Shown here: one piece after another, positions 44,160 to 56,660 of the stretch
How the letters are laid out: every line of letters starts with the position of its first letter
Numbering within the stretch: the first letter of the stretch is position 1
DNA from: Macrosoma leucophasiata
Lineage: Eukaryota > Arthropoda > Insecta > Lepidoptera > Hedylidae
Assembly (NCBI GenBank): GCA_036365455.1
Contig: JAWQUS010000023.1
Coordinates: forward strand, 9,548,001-9,612,000
Direction: 5' to 3'
DNA: 64,000 nucleotides
Made by a program: the position numbers and the translations under genes
Notes under the pieces: model-generated
Seen by the model: only the letters and a program-made list of their open reading frames with translations
What the model was told of the DNA's origin: nothing
Databases searched by the model: none

Positions 44160-44821
44160 AAATGACTACCAACAACGGCTTACTGTCATGTCTAGAAAAT
44201 TGGCGTCCAGTGTGCTAATATTAAAATTTAATGTGCTGCTAATACGCTAAGGACGTGTGGAAATCTAAATATACTATTGCACAGTAATTTGTCACGGCAC
44301 ATGGTGACATTTACTTAGGAAACGGGCATGAAGTACTGGCGCTACGTATTTTTGGAAAGGCATCCTTCCTCATAGTTTCGGCGGTAGGGCCCTTATTAAT
44401 AGAGTTCAGAGGTGCGACCGCCTATCGACATTGCTATTGTCGTTGTCATTGCTGACAAATTTTAATGTCGATTTTTGCTTTAAGTAAATAACAATATCGA
44501 AATAATCTAACATTATCGCTTGTTTCTCACCTACGAAAGCAAGAAAAACAATCAGATTATCACTACTGTTTTTTAAGGAGCTGAAAATCGTCATTAAAAT
44601 TCGTATCAAGACGTCTTATTGCGATTCAATTAGGAACTGCCGATTGTTTGTTTAATTTATTTATATGACAGCTCATAAGAAGAAAAGCGACGAAGTAAAT
44701 AGCGGTTAAGTTTGAGTTTAGCAGGTCATGGTACGGCCACAGGAATCGTACCATTATTTGCGAAAAGCAACTGAATCGCTATTTTACTGTCATGTGTACC
44801 AATAAGCGTACCGTCCACATT

Positions 44822-45118
44822 GTTTTTTTTTAATGTAATGGAAGTGGCAAACAAGCATGCAGTTCACAATGATGTTAAATGATGACTGCTGCCTATAGAA
44901 ACACACACAAAGACCAAGGTCAAAATGCAGATGCGTTACTACTCCTGAGGCCTAAGGTTCTCTGTGCCGGAAATTACAGGGCCATACTTTACCACCTGAC
45001 CGGAACACAATAGTGCTGAACACTACTATTTGGCGGCAAGTATAAATATCAGGTAATGCGGTGGTGCCTCGACGGTAGTGCGCGAGCTCCGTCACTGGAG
45101 CTCTACCACCAGTAAAAT
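44822..45118 (-). repeat. LINE 3'-end family A, near-complete copy
   Basis: T-run, TAATGTAATGGAAGTGGC and the end CTCTACCACCAGTAAAATT. It has a small insertion (GACGGTAGTG) before the GCGAGCTCC block. Confidence 0.86.
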
Positions 45119-45496
45119 TGATGGTAAGTGAATACTGTAGAGAAAATCTACATAAAAACCAGAGATTCTGGAGGACTCTCCTGGGTTATTTCCAGGGCCG
45201 TTTTATTAGCTTTATCTCGTTTCTTCATAATGCACTGGCACATAAACAAATGAGACAAAAATTTAGCAGTTTCCAAATTGCATCGTTATAAGCACGGGCT
45301 CAGTATTGAAAACGGAAGTGACATAATATGGGAAAAAATATTACCTTCAATAATAGAGCTTCTCAGATTTCGAACGTTGAGTTAAATGAGCTCATCGACG
45401 ACACAACGCAGCTTCAATGAGCTACATTGAATACCGTGAAATATCTATATAGTGACAAAAATTTAAGAATATTTTTATGGTAATAAAAAAATTAAT

Positions 45497-45760
45497 AACT
45501 TCACGCCTGTAATCCCCGAAGGGGTAGGCGGAGGAAAATGCATGCATTCAAGCATACATGCAAACACCCACGATTCGACGATTACGTTTTTGGCGCATGT
45601 AACAGGTGGCGAACCTGTTGACATCTCCGAGCACATTACCAAACTTCGAGGTACTGGGCAATTTCCAGAATGTATAAAACCAGAGATAAAAGACTTTACA
45701 CCATTATCTCTGATAACCCCCTATCCGGGAATCGAACCCAGGACCTCAGCGTAGTAGTAG
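45497..45760 (-). mobile_element. SINE family B, near-complete inverse copy
   Basis: It begins AACTTCACGCCTGTAATCC, has CGAAGGGGTAGGCGGAGG and GCGAACCTGTTGACATCTCC, and ends at the tRNA-like head (GGGAATCGAACCCAGGACC). The small plus-strand frame across it is an artefact of the repeat. Confidence 0.85.
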
Positions 45761-46375
45761 TAAAATAATTAAATAGGTTTCATAACGAAGAGTAGGGAGA
45801 AGCAACAATACTTAATCGTAATTGTGTATGGAGGTATCTACATGAAATTAAAAGGTTTTAATGTGGAAGATGTTTCGTTAGATGTTTTCGAGATAGAATT
45901 CGTTGCAGTTGTGGAACTTGTAGCAATGAAACTATTCACACTATTGTTTACTTACTTCCATTTTGTGGTAGGTAGAGTAATGCGGTTGTATCTACGCCCT
46001 AGAATCCCATCACTGGAGTACACAGTTTTGATATCGTACAACACAGGATTTCACGCTTATTAGTTTATTAATGGAAGTAAAATTTATTTTATGAATGTTG
46101 ATGGCAAACGGTACATTTGTCGTGCGAACACGCGTGGCGGTGGAAATGTTAAGAGCTGTTTTTCGTGATGTGGGATTGATTAGATGAGACAGATTCAGGG
46201 TCAATATAAATTTATGACGGAGAAAGCATGATGTCCTGCACTTATATATTTATTATTTTATATTCTGAAATCAACTTCTAAAAGTTTGTCATTTGCCATA
46301 CACGTGTTATATGTTAATTGAATTCCGTTTCATTGTTCGATTTAATGTATCTTAATCCCGCCCTCTAATCGCTAC

Positions 46376-46533
46376 TAAAATTATAAATACGAAAGTAACT
46401 CTGTCTGTTTGTCTGTTACCTTTTCACGTCCAAACGACTGAACCGATTTTAATGAAATTTGGTACAGAGATAGAGCTGACTTTGAAAAAGAACAAAGGCT
46501 ACTTAGTTACTACCGCGAGCAACAGCTAGTACC
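46376..46533 (-). repeat. RTE-like tail copy
   Basis: AAATACGAAAGTAACTCTGT, CTGTCTGTTACC, CGACTGAACCGATTTTAATG and GCGAGCAACAGCTAGTA: the well-known lepidopteran tail read in reverse. Confidence 0.7.
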
Positions 46534-47040
46534 TTATATGTTTTTAACACAGAAACTTTGACAAACTACATCTTGCTTGGCGCTTCAAGCTGCAGCCGTA
46601 TTTTGCAAACGTCACTGGTGTCGTGATTTTTTCTACAAAACAATATTTTCCAAAAATCTACTTCTTAATTGTTTGTTATTTTTAAATATATAAAACCTCC
46701 ATATACACGTCTTATAATTGATTAGAACTACCTACATATAATTTTTTCTATAAATGTAATTTAATATCCGCTCTATATATTTCCAACACGGATCCGTCAT
46801 CATTGACAAATGGCGTGTCGCATGGCGCTATAAGCTGCAGCTGTATTTTATTTTGCGAGCGTCACTTGTGACGAGATGGTGTTAATTTTTTGTTAAGACT
46901 TTATTAGGACGCCGCCATAAAAACTTCACAAGTAGCGATCAAGAAATTGGGGCTAGTGTTACGTCTATTAAGAGTTGTGTAGGGTTGGTCAGATCAGATT
47001 TTAATCATATCTAGTGATCTTTCGAGTTTATTATGGTTAC

Positions 47041-47307
47041 CAATTTTTAAAGTTGTAAACAAGCATACAGTTTACAATGATGTTAAGAGAATACTATTGC
47101 CTATTAACATTTAAATTAAAACCGACTTCAATAGGCGCGGGGTAAATGCAAGGCAGGCAAGGCAGGTCGCTCTGTGTGGACGCGCCTAATGAAGAATGTA
47201 TGCCGGAATACGATAGCGTTGAATACTACCATTTAGCGGCAAGAATATAAGGAAATGCGGTGATGCCTACGACCGCAAGTTCCGTCGCTAGAGCTCCTCC
47301 GTCATCA
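47041..47307 (-). repeat. LINE 3'-end family A, diverged and interrupted copy
   Basis: GTAAACAAGCATACAGTTTA at the left and GGCAAGAATATAAGG, CTACGACCGCAAGTTCC at the right are family A. About 47105-47190 is foreign and includes AACCGACTTCAATAGGCGCG and GGCAGGCAAGGCAGG. A plus-oriented family A tail fragment follows at 47308-47352. Confidence 0.65.
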
Positions 47308-47908
47308 ATTAACATCAATGTGAACAGCATGTTTGCCACTTTGATTTCATAAACAAAAAGTAATTAAATATTTAAAAGAAAGCAAAGTTAGGTACCTACC
47401 TTCTAGAAAATAATTATTCGGTATCAAAATGCACTAAAGCTTATTTAAAACTGTAATATTAATCATTGAACTTGAACGAAAATGTGTTTATTTCAAAATT
47501 TGTCAGCCCTAATTTTCCGTATGGGACGTCTTTATTCCGAAGTAACACCATTTGTCATCATTCCGATTCTTCGAAATCGTGTATGTGTGTTGTTAAACAT
47601 TTTTTTTTCTATATGTCCATTTGAGATGCTTTTTATTTGTTAACCAGATTAACAAAGTATAAGGTGATTTGAATTCACAAGTTATTTTCAGGTCACCACA
47701 GTTCAGTTATATCATCGTCAGAAAATTAAATGAAGTGTTTGTTATTAAACATTTAGCAATTTTTATTTAGTTAAATTGCTCTAAGGTATGCCCTTAGAGC
47801 AATTAAGGTCATAGGGAAACCTAATTTAATAATAAGGCTCAATTAAATTTTATGGGTAGATACGAGTACATTATACGTTATTATTCATTATTCGTCGGTT
47901 ACAGAATC

Positions 47909-48110
47909 TTTTTTTTATGCAATTTAATTTGTAAACAAGCATGCAGTTCACATTGATGTTAAATGATGACTGCAGCCTACAGACACGCACACAAAGACCA
48001 AGGTCAAAATGCAGATGCATTACCACCCCATTTAGCGGCAGGTACTTATATTAGGTGATGCGGTGGTGCCTACGCCCGCGAGCTCCGTCACTGGAGCTCT
48101 GCCACCAGTC
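47909..48110 (-). repeat. LINE 3'-end family A copy with a central deletion
   Basis: It goes directly from GCATTACCACCCC to ATTTAGCGGCAGGTAC, missing about 105 bases of the family. The ends are intact (T-run; CTCTGCCACCAGTCA). Confidence 0.8.
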
Positions 48111-48258
48111 AATAATTATTCGGTGATCATAATAATATGCGACATTTAATACTACTCTGTGACTAAAAATGTGAGACAGAATACAAACGAAACGAGACTC
48201 AAAGAGGTAAATAGCAATGACTTGATTTGCTTGTCAAAATTTGATTGTCAAAGTCATA

Positions 48259-48403
48259 CCCCCTTATTCATAAACGTACATTAGATACGTTTTAGCTATA
48301 GAATGCTTTGTCCTTGTCAGTTGCATTGTCAAATGTGCAGAATAGAAAAAGACAAAGGAGAGATTAGCAATACTAGCTAAAATACGTTTATGAATAAGGG
48401 GAA
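48259..48403. mobile_element. MITE F, complete
   Basis: The terminal inverted repeats are CCCCTTATTCATAAACGTA and TACGTTTATGAATAAGGGG. The interior has TGTCAGTTGCATTGTC and AGACAAAGGAGAG-like blocks. Other copies are at 14006, 49909/50752 and 59436. Confidence 0.88.
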
Positions 48404-49426
48404 AAATGGTTATTTATCATCATTGGTTTACAAGAATCACTTATGATACTGTTTGTCCGAAATTAATTACTATGTTAAACTAAGTAGTAACAATATTGGC
48501 TGCTAGTACTGTATTTGTATGCTTCATGATGGCTTCATGCCTCTTGACGACCTATAAAATAATTGCCAATACCTACTGCATAGTAATAACGACTAAATAC
48601 GGAACAGAAAAGCACTTAAATTAGTTTTTTTTTATCATTATACATTGTGACAGACGTCATTTTGCTAGTAATAAAATGTATTTATGATCCCAAATATAAT
48701 GCATGTGATTTACATTCCAAAATAGGTATTACTCGTATCAGATGTATTCAACAGCATTTATTTTCAAAACGCAATAATACCAACTCACGTGTACCAATAT
48801 GGAGAATGAAATCATAAACAATTTTAACATCCTCTATGACAACTACATTTACGACACTATGGTCCTTAAACATGTAAGATTTATGACCTCTTGCTCCTAT
48901 GCTCCTATTAATCTTTTCGAGATAGCATGTTCTAATGGACTTGTAACCTTTTACAAGTCACTATGGTACACAGAACATTCATTGTGGTCTATTTAGCACT
49001 ACTCCGTTATGATTTTAATTCAACAATGGATTAATGTTCTTCAGTTCAGTTCAGTATTAAAATTTATTGAGACATGTACTATTTCCTCGCAATTTGTTTC
49101 TGAATAGATGATTTTCATAAGTTCTTCTAGTTTCTCATTCTTTGTCATAATATTTTTCTTTGAAAAAACAATTACTTTTACCCATACTGTATTGGACATG
49201 AACGACTAAGTTTTCAGATTTATAGCCATTCCTTATTTTTTATTGTTTATCTCGACGCACGTACGATGTTGGTCCAACTAAGTCTACAGATGTAACAATT
49301 TGATTTGTTACCGAATATAAGAATAGGGTGTTAGAGTAGAGTTATATTTTTCTATTTCAAAAAGTAAAGGAAAAATTACTACATATCTTACTTGGAACCA
49401 CTAGTCTATATAATCAGAGAAACAGA

Positions 49427-49503
49427 GTTGGCTTTGGTGGGATTCGAAACTGCGACCTCTGGATAACTAGCTCAGCCACTATTTACCATTAAGCTTTCGA
49501 AGC
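49427..49503 (-). repeat. tRNA-like sequence, probable SINE head
   Basis: On the minus strand it has a box-A-like TTAATGGTAAATAG and a box-B-like AGTTTCGAATCCC at tRNA spacing. The acceptor stem is not convincing, so I read it as a SINE fragment and not a working tRNA gene. Confidence 0.45.
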
Positions 49504-49908
49504 AATATTGAATTACATAATAATATAAAAAAAATTTGCAAGGTCCAGTCACTAGTGACATCGCGCTTTTTTATGTCTCTAAATATAAACTGATTCATAT
49601 CTCTTGCATCGTTCCCTTGATCTTATGAACATTTATTTAATTAGCTTGTGGTGACATTTTACAACTTTTATTAATGTCTTATCCAGTTACAAAATGTTAT
49701 TGCTTTAGCATTGAAAACTTTTGCCATTTACTTATACGTAGCATCTTTTGTGTGAATAGGTACATAGTTTTATTATGATACAATGTTTTTAACATGAAAC
49801 TTAAGAATAAATGAAGATTTTCATTTAAAATGGTACAACGCCAGAGTACATTTAGCTATAAACATAAGGAAATTGAATTTACATTCACGCCGTTAACCTC
49901 ATGACAAC

Positions 49909-50844
49909 TAACCCCCTTATTCATAAACGTACTCGTACATTAGATACGTTTTAGCTATAGAATGCTTTGTCTATGAAGTAAATAAATAAATTCATTAAAA
50001 AAATAAATTTCTGTAACTGGAAGGCGCATATCAACAATTTGTGTCAGCAATTAAATAAATTTGTCTATGCGCTTAAAAAATTGAAGGAAACCTCTGGATC
50101 CTATCTTGGATAAGTAGGTTCACTCTTGAGGTACGGACTAATACTGTGGGGTAATTCAACTTTATTAAATAAAGCCTTTATCGCCCAAAAGAAATGTGTT
50201 CGGGCTATTTTTATGGCAAGTCCATTAGACTCTTGCAGACCACTATTTAGGAAATCAAAACTTTTAACATAAGCATCCTTGTACATTTTAGAGGCGGGTT
50301 TATTTGTGAAGAAACATCCTGATATATTTGTGAAAGCAAATAAAAATAAGAAACATTTGTCTAGAGATCCCACAAAATTGTGCCTACCATTCTCAAACAC
50401 GAGTTTATACCAAAGAAACTGCAGTTTTATGGTTGTTAAGATATATAACACAATACCAAAATCAATTCGCGAATTACCTGTAAATAGGTTTAAAATTAAA
50501 TTAAATGAATGGCTACTTGACAAATGTTTTTATAAAATCAATGAATTTATGACATAAATATTATTTGTATCAATTTAATCAATTCTTATTATCCTATTAT
50601 TCTTAATTACACAATTTAGATTCATATTGACTCCTTATGTAAAACATTTGCATGCTATTCTTATGGCTAAATAGGATTGTGACTATTTGTGTTTTCCATC
50701 ATTGTTTACCCTATAAATTTTTTTTTTCTTTTTAATTTTAATATAATTTTATGTCAGTTGCATTGTCGAATGTGCAGGATAGAAAAGGACAAAGGAGACA
50801 TTAGCAACACTTTAGCTAAAATACGTTTATGAATAAGGGGGTTA
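49909..50844. mobile_element. MITE F split by a LINE insertion
   Basis: The left half is 49909-49976 (ACCCCCTTATTCATAAACG to GCTTTGTCTATG) and the right half 50752-50844 (TATGTCAGTTGCATTGTCG to AATAAGGGGGTT). The halves join in the order seen in intact copies, and TATG is repeated at both edges. Confidence 0.85.
49977..50751 (+). pseudogene. LINE 3' fragment: reverse-transcriptase C-terminal end
   Basis: Plus-strand translation gives RYGLILWGNST and AFIAQKKCVRAIF, then after a frame change LFVKKHPDIF, then LCLPFSNTSLYQRN, KIYNTIPKSIRELP and LDKCFYKINEF up to a stop near 50555. This is the usual C-terminal end of CR1/Jockey-type reverse transcriptases. In-frame stops and shifts before 50279 show decay. 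Confidence 0.78.
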
Positions 50845-51147
50845 GTTTTTAAATCATTATTCTTCATAGTTCTTAGATGTGATACGTCAATTAATAAATA
50901 AATCGTAGGTACAAAACTCATACTTGATATTTTCGTACGCAATTATTTTGCGACATTCTACACGCTATTCTTTGTCCTTCATAACATACAAGAAACTATA
51001 TCAGTCAGTGTTGAAATAGTCTTTTGTTTTTAAAAATACCTTTTTATAAGCATAAAAAACTTTAGGGACTATAATTTATTCGTCATAATAATATTTTACC
51101 CAAATGTTTCTGATTGAAACTTTAAATTGTTACAATGTTAACTAAAT

Positions 51148-53620
51148 GTGATTGTCATCAATAACCAAATATTAATTGTGCGTCTAAAATATGATTCCAA
51201 TAATTCACAAGTGAAAAATAAAAAAATACACCCACTTATTCATTTTAATATAAAATCACCGCCTCGTTATTTTCAAAATACGTTAAAAGATCTATCGTGG
51301 CTGGATAATAGGGGCATTATTATCGATTTATTACCTAGCTCCGATGAAAATGTTAGAGCTCGTCCTATTTCAGAATATAATAAGTACTCGTAAAAAGAGA
51401 GGGTGATGACTTGATTGGCCTATTAGACACACATAAATCTAAGTAGCTCAATTGTCCATATATCTTTACCACGAATCGGTATTAAATTTAACCAAAGAGT
51501 TCACCGGGGTGAAAAATATGATAATAAAAATAATTGAAATATTTGGCGGCGGCACGTGACCGAAATAGGGTTAGACAGTGATATTTTAAATTGATTAACG
51601 ACCGTACAACTATTGTGGTATCGACGTCTTGAAGTAGATACTGGATCTATTTTATTGATATCACTATTTTTATACTTTTGTAGCATATTACGGTTCGGCA
51701 CCACAGTAGTGATTAAAGTTATGATTTTAGTAACAGTAACTTTATCAGCGACTGCGAAATCCGTTGCAGCAGCGTATATTTGATATAAAGTTTTTATCAG
51801 GGTAGCAAATAAAATAACAACTTCTGACAGATAATTGACATTAGCAATAAATTCAACCAACGCACCTTGGACGGTTACAGTTATAGTAATGATCTCATTG
51901 AACAATTTTCAAATGGTGCTATATTTTTTGGCTTAACCGGTGCTTTAACAATTTTTTTTATTTCTAAAGTAAGTTGATGCATGACCCTTTGTGCAGTCTT
52001 AAACGTTACCCTCCTCTCCAGTAGTCGTTATAAGTAAATTTATGATTTTTTAATTCTAATATCTTTTTTTGACATTATTTCACTTACTTGAATGCTCGCT
52101 ACTCATACATAGCTTAACCATGATAAACGTAACGAAACTTGAAAACAAACAAGTTTTGCTTTTGTAAGATTCTGATGTCACTATACGCAAACCAGAGACT
52201 TTATGAACCAAATAAATTTTACATGATATTGGACAATTATGGCTTTGCAAAGAATAAGTATTCAAGATCAGGATTAAAAACAGCATTACAATGTATGTAC
52301 ATATGCCTGTCATACAACATTGTCATCGCCACTTATAGCGGTTGTTTGTAGTTTATCCGTAACAAATGTGATTGAAGGTTATGGCGTCTGTAACATGACG
52401 GATTGTTTTGTTGGATATGGTTTTATTTGCACAAGACAATTAATTATAACTAGAAGGGTCAGCTATGAATGAAATTGGGTTAAAGCCGCGTAGAAACTTC
52501 CCGGTATTGAAAGCATTGACAAAAAAAGCATCAAATCTTTGTCTGTCATAACATTGGCTCTATTTTACAAAGTTGATCATAGCAATAAAATATTGTATCA
52601 CTCGAAACAGGTGCTGTGCAAATATTTAAGATTTACTCACACGTTATGTTGATCCTCAATGAATCGTGGCATTGCACAAATTTTGGCGAACAGCCATCGA
52701 CTGGTTTATGGGATGATGGAAATTTAAAGTATGCCGTTTGGTATGTGCATGGAAATAATGCTTACTAATTTTCTAATTATATAAGCTCGTTGCGATTCGA
52801 TAAGATCTTTTTTGGTATCCCAATCAAAGTGACTTTGAGCTGGTGACTAATTAGCGATAAAATTATCCATCATAACCATTTTACGTGTATGAGTTAGGTA
52901 TGTAACTTTAAATTAAAGAGCTATAAATTTTTTATTTTTCCAAATCTTTGTTATTCATTTGCGTTATTCGTTACGCTTACTTAAACACAAAATACCATCG
53001 TATAAGAATTATCACACCTATTACGAAATATAATAAAACAATGAGAATTATATTAAAGAATTACTATAGAGCTAGATACAGTCACAAACATTAAAAATCA
53101 ATTTTAAAATACTCATGCATCAATGAGAAGTGGATCATAATATATGCGCGAGGCCGTTATAATATTAAACAGGACCAATATAATTAAAACTGTAAAATGT
53201 AAATGGCGTGCTTGGAATAAGACAAATACACTATGATCCTGATATATAAGCAATTGCATTACCCATATTATGTAAATGTCCAATCAAAGAAATTGAAATA
53301 TGAGCAATTACGCAAATTAAATTCCGTTGCGAACGTGAAACGTTTAAATGCAATGCTCAAAGCGATATCGTATTATAAAGATATCAATGAGGATTTGGCT
53401 AGTGGTCATTTCAATTCATATTACGAGATCAAAGCGGTGTTCTTGGCAGCCCTTACGATTCATCGTCGACAATAAAGCAATCTTGTTCAAATGTGCGGAG
53501 TTAACTGCTCTTCGTAAATCTAATACATCTCGGATCAATCAAATTAAAACTATCGTATTGAAAGACATTGAACACAACTTAACACAAGTATATCGTGATG
53601 AACAGCAACGAACTGGCTAA
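51148..53620 (+). pseudogene. Cluster of decayed coding stretches, origin unknown, possibly viral
   Basis: Four plus-strand stretches read like real protein but carry stops or shifts: 51148-51393 (KKIHPLIHFNIKSPPRYF) continuing in the same frame to about 51910 with about eight stops and a hydrophobic part; 52174-52348 (YEPNKFYMILDNYGF); 52592-52768 (LNESWHCTNFG, GLWDDGNLKYAVWYV); and 53233-53620, which shifts frame near 53455 (LKYEQLRKLN, then KAILFKCAELTALRKSN). I recognise none of them. The density of intronless, separately decayed frames suggests an old insertion of a compact genome. No reconstruction is attempted. Confidence 0.35.
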
Positions 53621-53964
53621 TCAAAATCAAATTAGGTACAGTAGGTACGACTGCCAGACAAAAATAGCAATTTATGATGTTTTATTTAATAGAATGGGAT
53701 CGAGACCTGAGTCTTGATGGGCTTCTGTTTGAAAATCACACAGAATTGAGATGCAATGCTGTTTTAGGTGTGATTTTTTATACCTATAATATAGATAAAT
53801 TATTTTTCAGTTTTCTCAATCGTTTAATTTGCATTACCGTATAATTATTTTATTAATTAATGGAAATACATACACATATTTGATTTGTTAATTCATGTCA
53901 ATGGAAATGATGATCATGAAATTGAAAGAAATATTGAAACAGAATTGATGCGTGTTTAGTATCA

Positions 53965-54347
53965 GATGTGTGAGTTGGCCGCACGCGCCGCGGCGTCGGC
54001 GTCAGTGTAGGTAACCTTCAGGGCCTTTCGTCTTATTTACGATGCGAATTACACTGTTCCATTTGTTTTACTCATATTAGGGTGTCGTAAATGGTTTGGA
54101 GTAATAGCAGTTGTTTGCCGGTTCTGCTGTAGTACCGATTCTATTTGAATGTACCATTTCGTAACAATTGCGCGATGAACGATGAATGACGTATCGCGTT
54201 TAGGGATTTCGATGTTTAATCTCGATAGAAAATATACAATTGAATGCATAAATTAAGTGGTTTACCGTGATTGAATGTATGATGAATTATATTGATACAA
54301 AGTTGGATAAAGTGAAGTGAAAAGTGCGTGAACTGAGTTCCAGTGAA
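53965..54347 (+). promoter_or_regulatory. Candidate promoter and 5' UTR of an alternative first exon
   Basis: 53979-54003 is a CpG-rich island in an AT-rich intron (CACGCGCCGCGGCGTCGGCG), and TCAGT, the arthropod initiator core, occurs at 54002-54006. About 340 bases of leader follow to the ATG at 54348. A minus-strand open frame at 54249-54049 overlaps the leader and looks like chance. Confidence 0.35.
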
Positions 54348-54404
54348 ATGAAGACGTTTAATATGATTTTAACTTCCAGCTTATTGATAACATTGTTTTC
54401 TTTG
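54348..54404 (+). CDS. Candidate alternative first exon: signal-peptide-like start
   Basis: GTGAAATGAAG around the ATG, then 19 codons (MKTFNMILTSSLLITLFSL), then TTTG/GTAAGT, a strong donor. The peptide has a Lys near the start and a hydrophobic core with no charge, as in a signal peptide. It ends in phase 0. The next compatible acceptor of the ADAMTS-like gene, at 60872, also opens in phase 0, so this exon could start a short isoform beginning with the spacer. It could instead be the first exon of a separate gene nested in the intron. Confidence 0.45.
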
Positions 54405-55964
54405 GTAAGTATATCTATTAGATATCACATAAAATATTACATTAATGTTATAGTAACAGTAGATATATTATGTTTTTATGGTGTCCGCAAGTAGATCGAA
54501 TGTAAAGATGTAATCGAAGTAAATAGAATATTCATAAATAATTCAGCTTATGTAAAAATATAAACAATATCTTTATTTTTTTGTTATAAAATAAAGATAA
54601 AAATTAAAAATAACTTGCATGATAAACATCTTCATCGATTACTTTTTTACATACTTTTTATACGATATGTAACAGATGTAATTTTCTTGGTTAGTTTAGT
54701 TTTTTTTTACTTTGTCCTTAAGTGTTTTGGAGTCAATCAGAATCGTTTACCATGAACATCACTAATTATAAATCACCACGTCTAATGACCTAGTCGAATT
54801 AAACAGAGTAGACTAAACGATGTTTATTCATTTAAATAAAAGATCACATTAACTCCAATTAAAATATCTTACCAATGACACAGACGGCTTCTAGAAGATT
54901 TGTTTTTATTCAGAGATAGTTTATTCAAATATTTTAGCTAAATATCAGTTTTTAAAAAGAGAAAATTGTCTATATGAGATTGAATATTGAACTTTTTAAC
55001 TCTCATACTTATTCTTTTACATTTTTGTTTACATCTTTACGACCTAATTTTTGCGATGCAACGTTTGAATTTCAGTACAGCCTTGATGTAGTGTTTATCT
55101 TCTTTAGGCTTGCGTTACGTTTTTAGGACATCATAGTACCTATTTCTACACCCTTTGTATGATCTTATTTTCTTTCATGTGTATGTTTCTTACATTTTTA
55201 AATCTAATATGTTGAGATCTTTCAAGAATATAAATACCTTGCTAATAATTTTCATATTCACTTTTAAATTCGTTAGATATCACATACTTCAAATTTTTCT
55301 TTATCGTGCCCTTTATACAATCATTTCGCGTAAACCCCAATTTTGCAATCAAATCTGTTATCATTTTAAATTCCTATATTTATCATGACAGTTCATTAAA
55401 AGATGAGTTCATCAACATCTGTCATAGGTAAGATATTGTTTTGATAGCACAAATACATTGCTGTTGCCCTTGCTGAGCGCATTAGGCACAAATCACCAGT
55501 TCAAAGTGACAGACCGACCAACGACAGGTAATTCGTTAACTCACGCTTAATCCTAATTAATAGGCTATTAGTGGACATTTTCAATTACCAATAGGTTTGA
55601 TTTATAATTCTCTACTAAGTATTCGGTGATAAATGAGCCCGCCTAGATTATTGTAATCAAATTATCCATATTAATGTGCTCAATCGTGAGGTGATTATAG
55701 ATGAATGTTAAATTAACTATTGATATGGGCTCAATATTGTTACTTTTCTTTTTCTTATGTTTGTGTGAAGTTAATGGTTAAACGATAGAATCCGCATATC
55801 CAACGTATACAAATCTAATTATTCACAAAACACACATTAGTTATCTTTAGAAAATTAATTACAAGACGTAGTTGACCTTACATAACTATTGTTAATAAAA
55901 TTACAGTTATGTGTTGATTCCGTACATCATGTGGACAAAAAAATGCAAAAAAACTTTCAAAAAC

Positions 55965-56660
55965 ACGGGCCTATCATCATCATCATCACCTAGCTACCGT
56001 CAGAGGATGGCCGTATGATCTTTTATTGACACAAGAGAATAAAGACTACCAACATCACAATTTCAGCTGAAAAATGCCCACTGCTGGCTTAAAGCTTCCC
56101 CAATGATGCCCGCAACATTGTTGTTCGTCATTAGTGGAGAATATGCCATAATAACTACGCTTGGCATGCGGATGGACAATCACAGGGGTAGTTTTATTGC
56201 AGGATGCTGCAAAGCATACTTAAGACATGCTAAATAAAACCATCCCGTAAGGGCCGTGGCGTGAAGATTAGAATAGAAACAAATATCTGTAGGCCATATA
56301 GCGTGCAGGAGTCGTGACCCTCGAATCAAATGATCGTCACATATTCCAGGACCATGGGGGTCCAGGGTCGTCAACAAAGGTCATAAGAGTTCTTAATTTC
56401 TAATTACAAAGTCACTTAAGACTTAGGAATGTGACAACTCCACCGCTCACTAGTAGAGGAGAATTCTCTCGCTGGTGCAGTTAATCAACTGAATAATGGC
56501 GGTCAAACCATTCATCGGCGGTCCTGCAATAAAACTACTGTCGCTGTGATCGCCAAACCGCAAGCCAAGACTGGAGTTTGTAGCATATTCCCCTATCTTT
56601 AGATGGAATATGCCGTCTATTGGCTGAAATGATGATGATGATGACACAGTAACTTTAAGT
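55965..56660. repeat. Decayed compound repeat
   Basis: It begins CCTATCATCATCATCATCACC and contains TTCAGCTGAAAAATGCCCAC; its right end is the inverse type (ATATGCCGTCTATTGGCTG, then a run of ATG triplets at 56626-56644). Within it is a decayed SINE D piece (56261-56375). Confidence 0.5.
56261..56375 (-). repeat. SINE family D, decayed head
   Basis: ACAAATATCTGTAGGCCATA, CCTCGAATCAAATGATCGTC and GGGTCGTCAAC correspond to 43980-44090, but the box B region is damaged. Confidence 0.6.

Noticed and set aside
53494..53508. TGC GGA GTT AAC TGC as a possible trace of the missing CGVC exon
   Set aside because: It encodes CGVNC, not CGVC, lies in a decayed frame of a different phase, and has no splice sites around it.
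54049..54249. 66-codon minus-strand frame over the candidate 5' UTR
   Set aside because: Short, no motif, no splice signals; position fits the leader of the exon at 54348 better.
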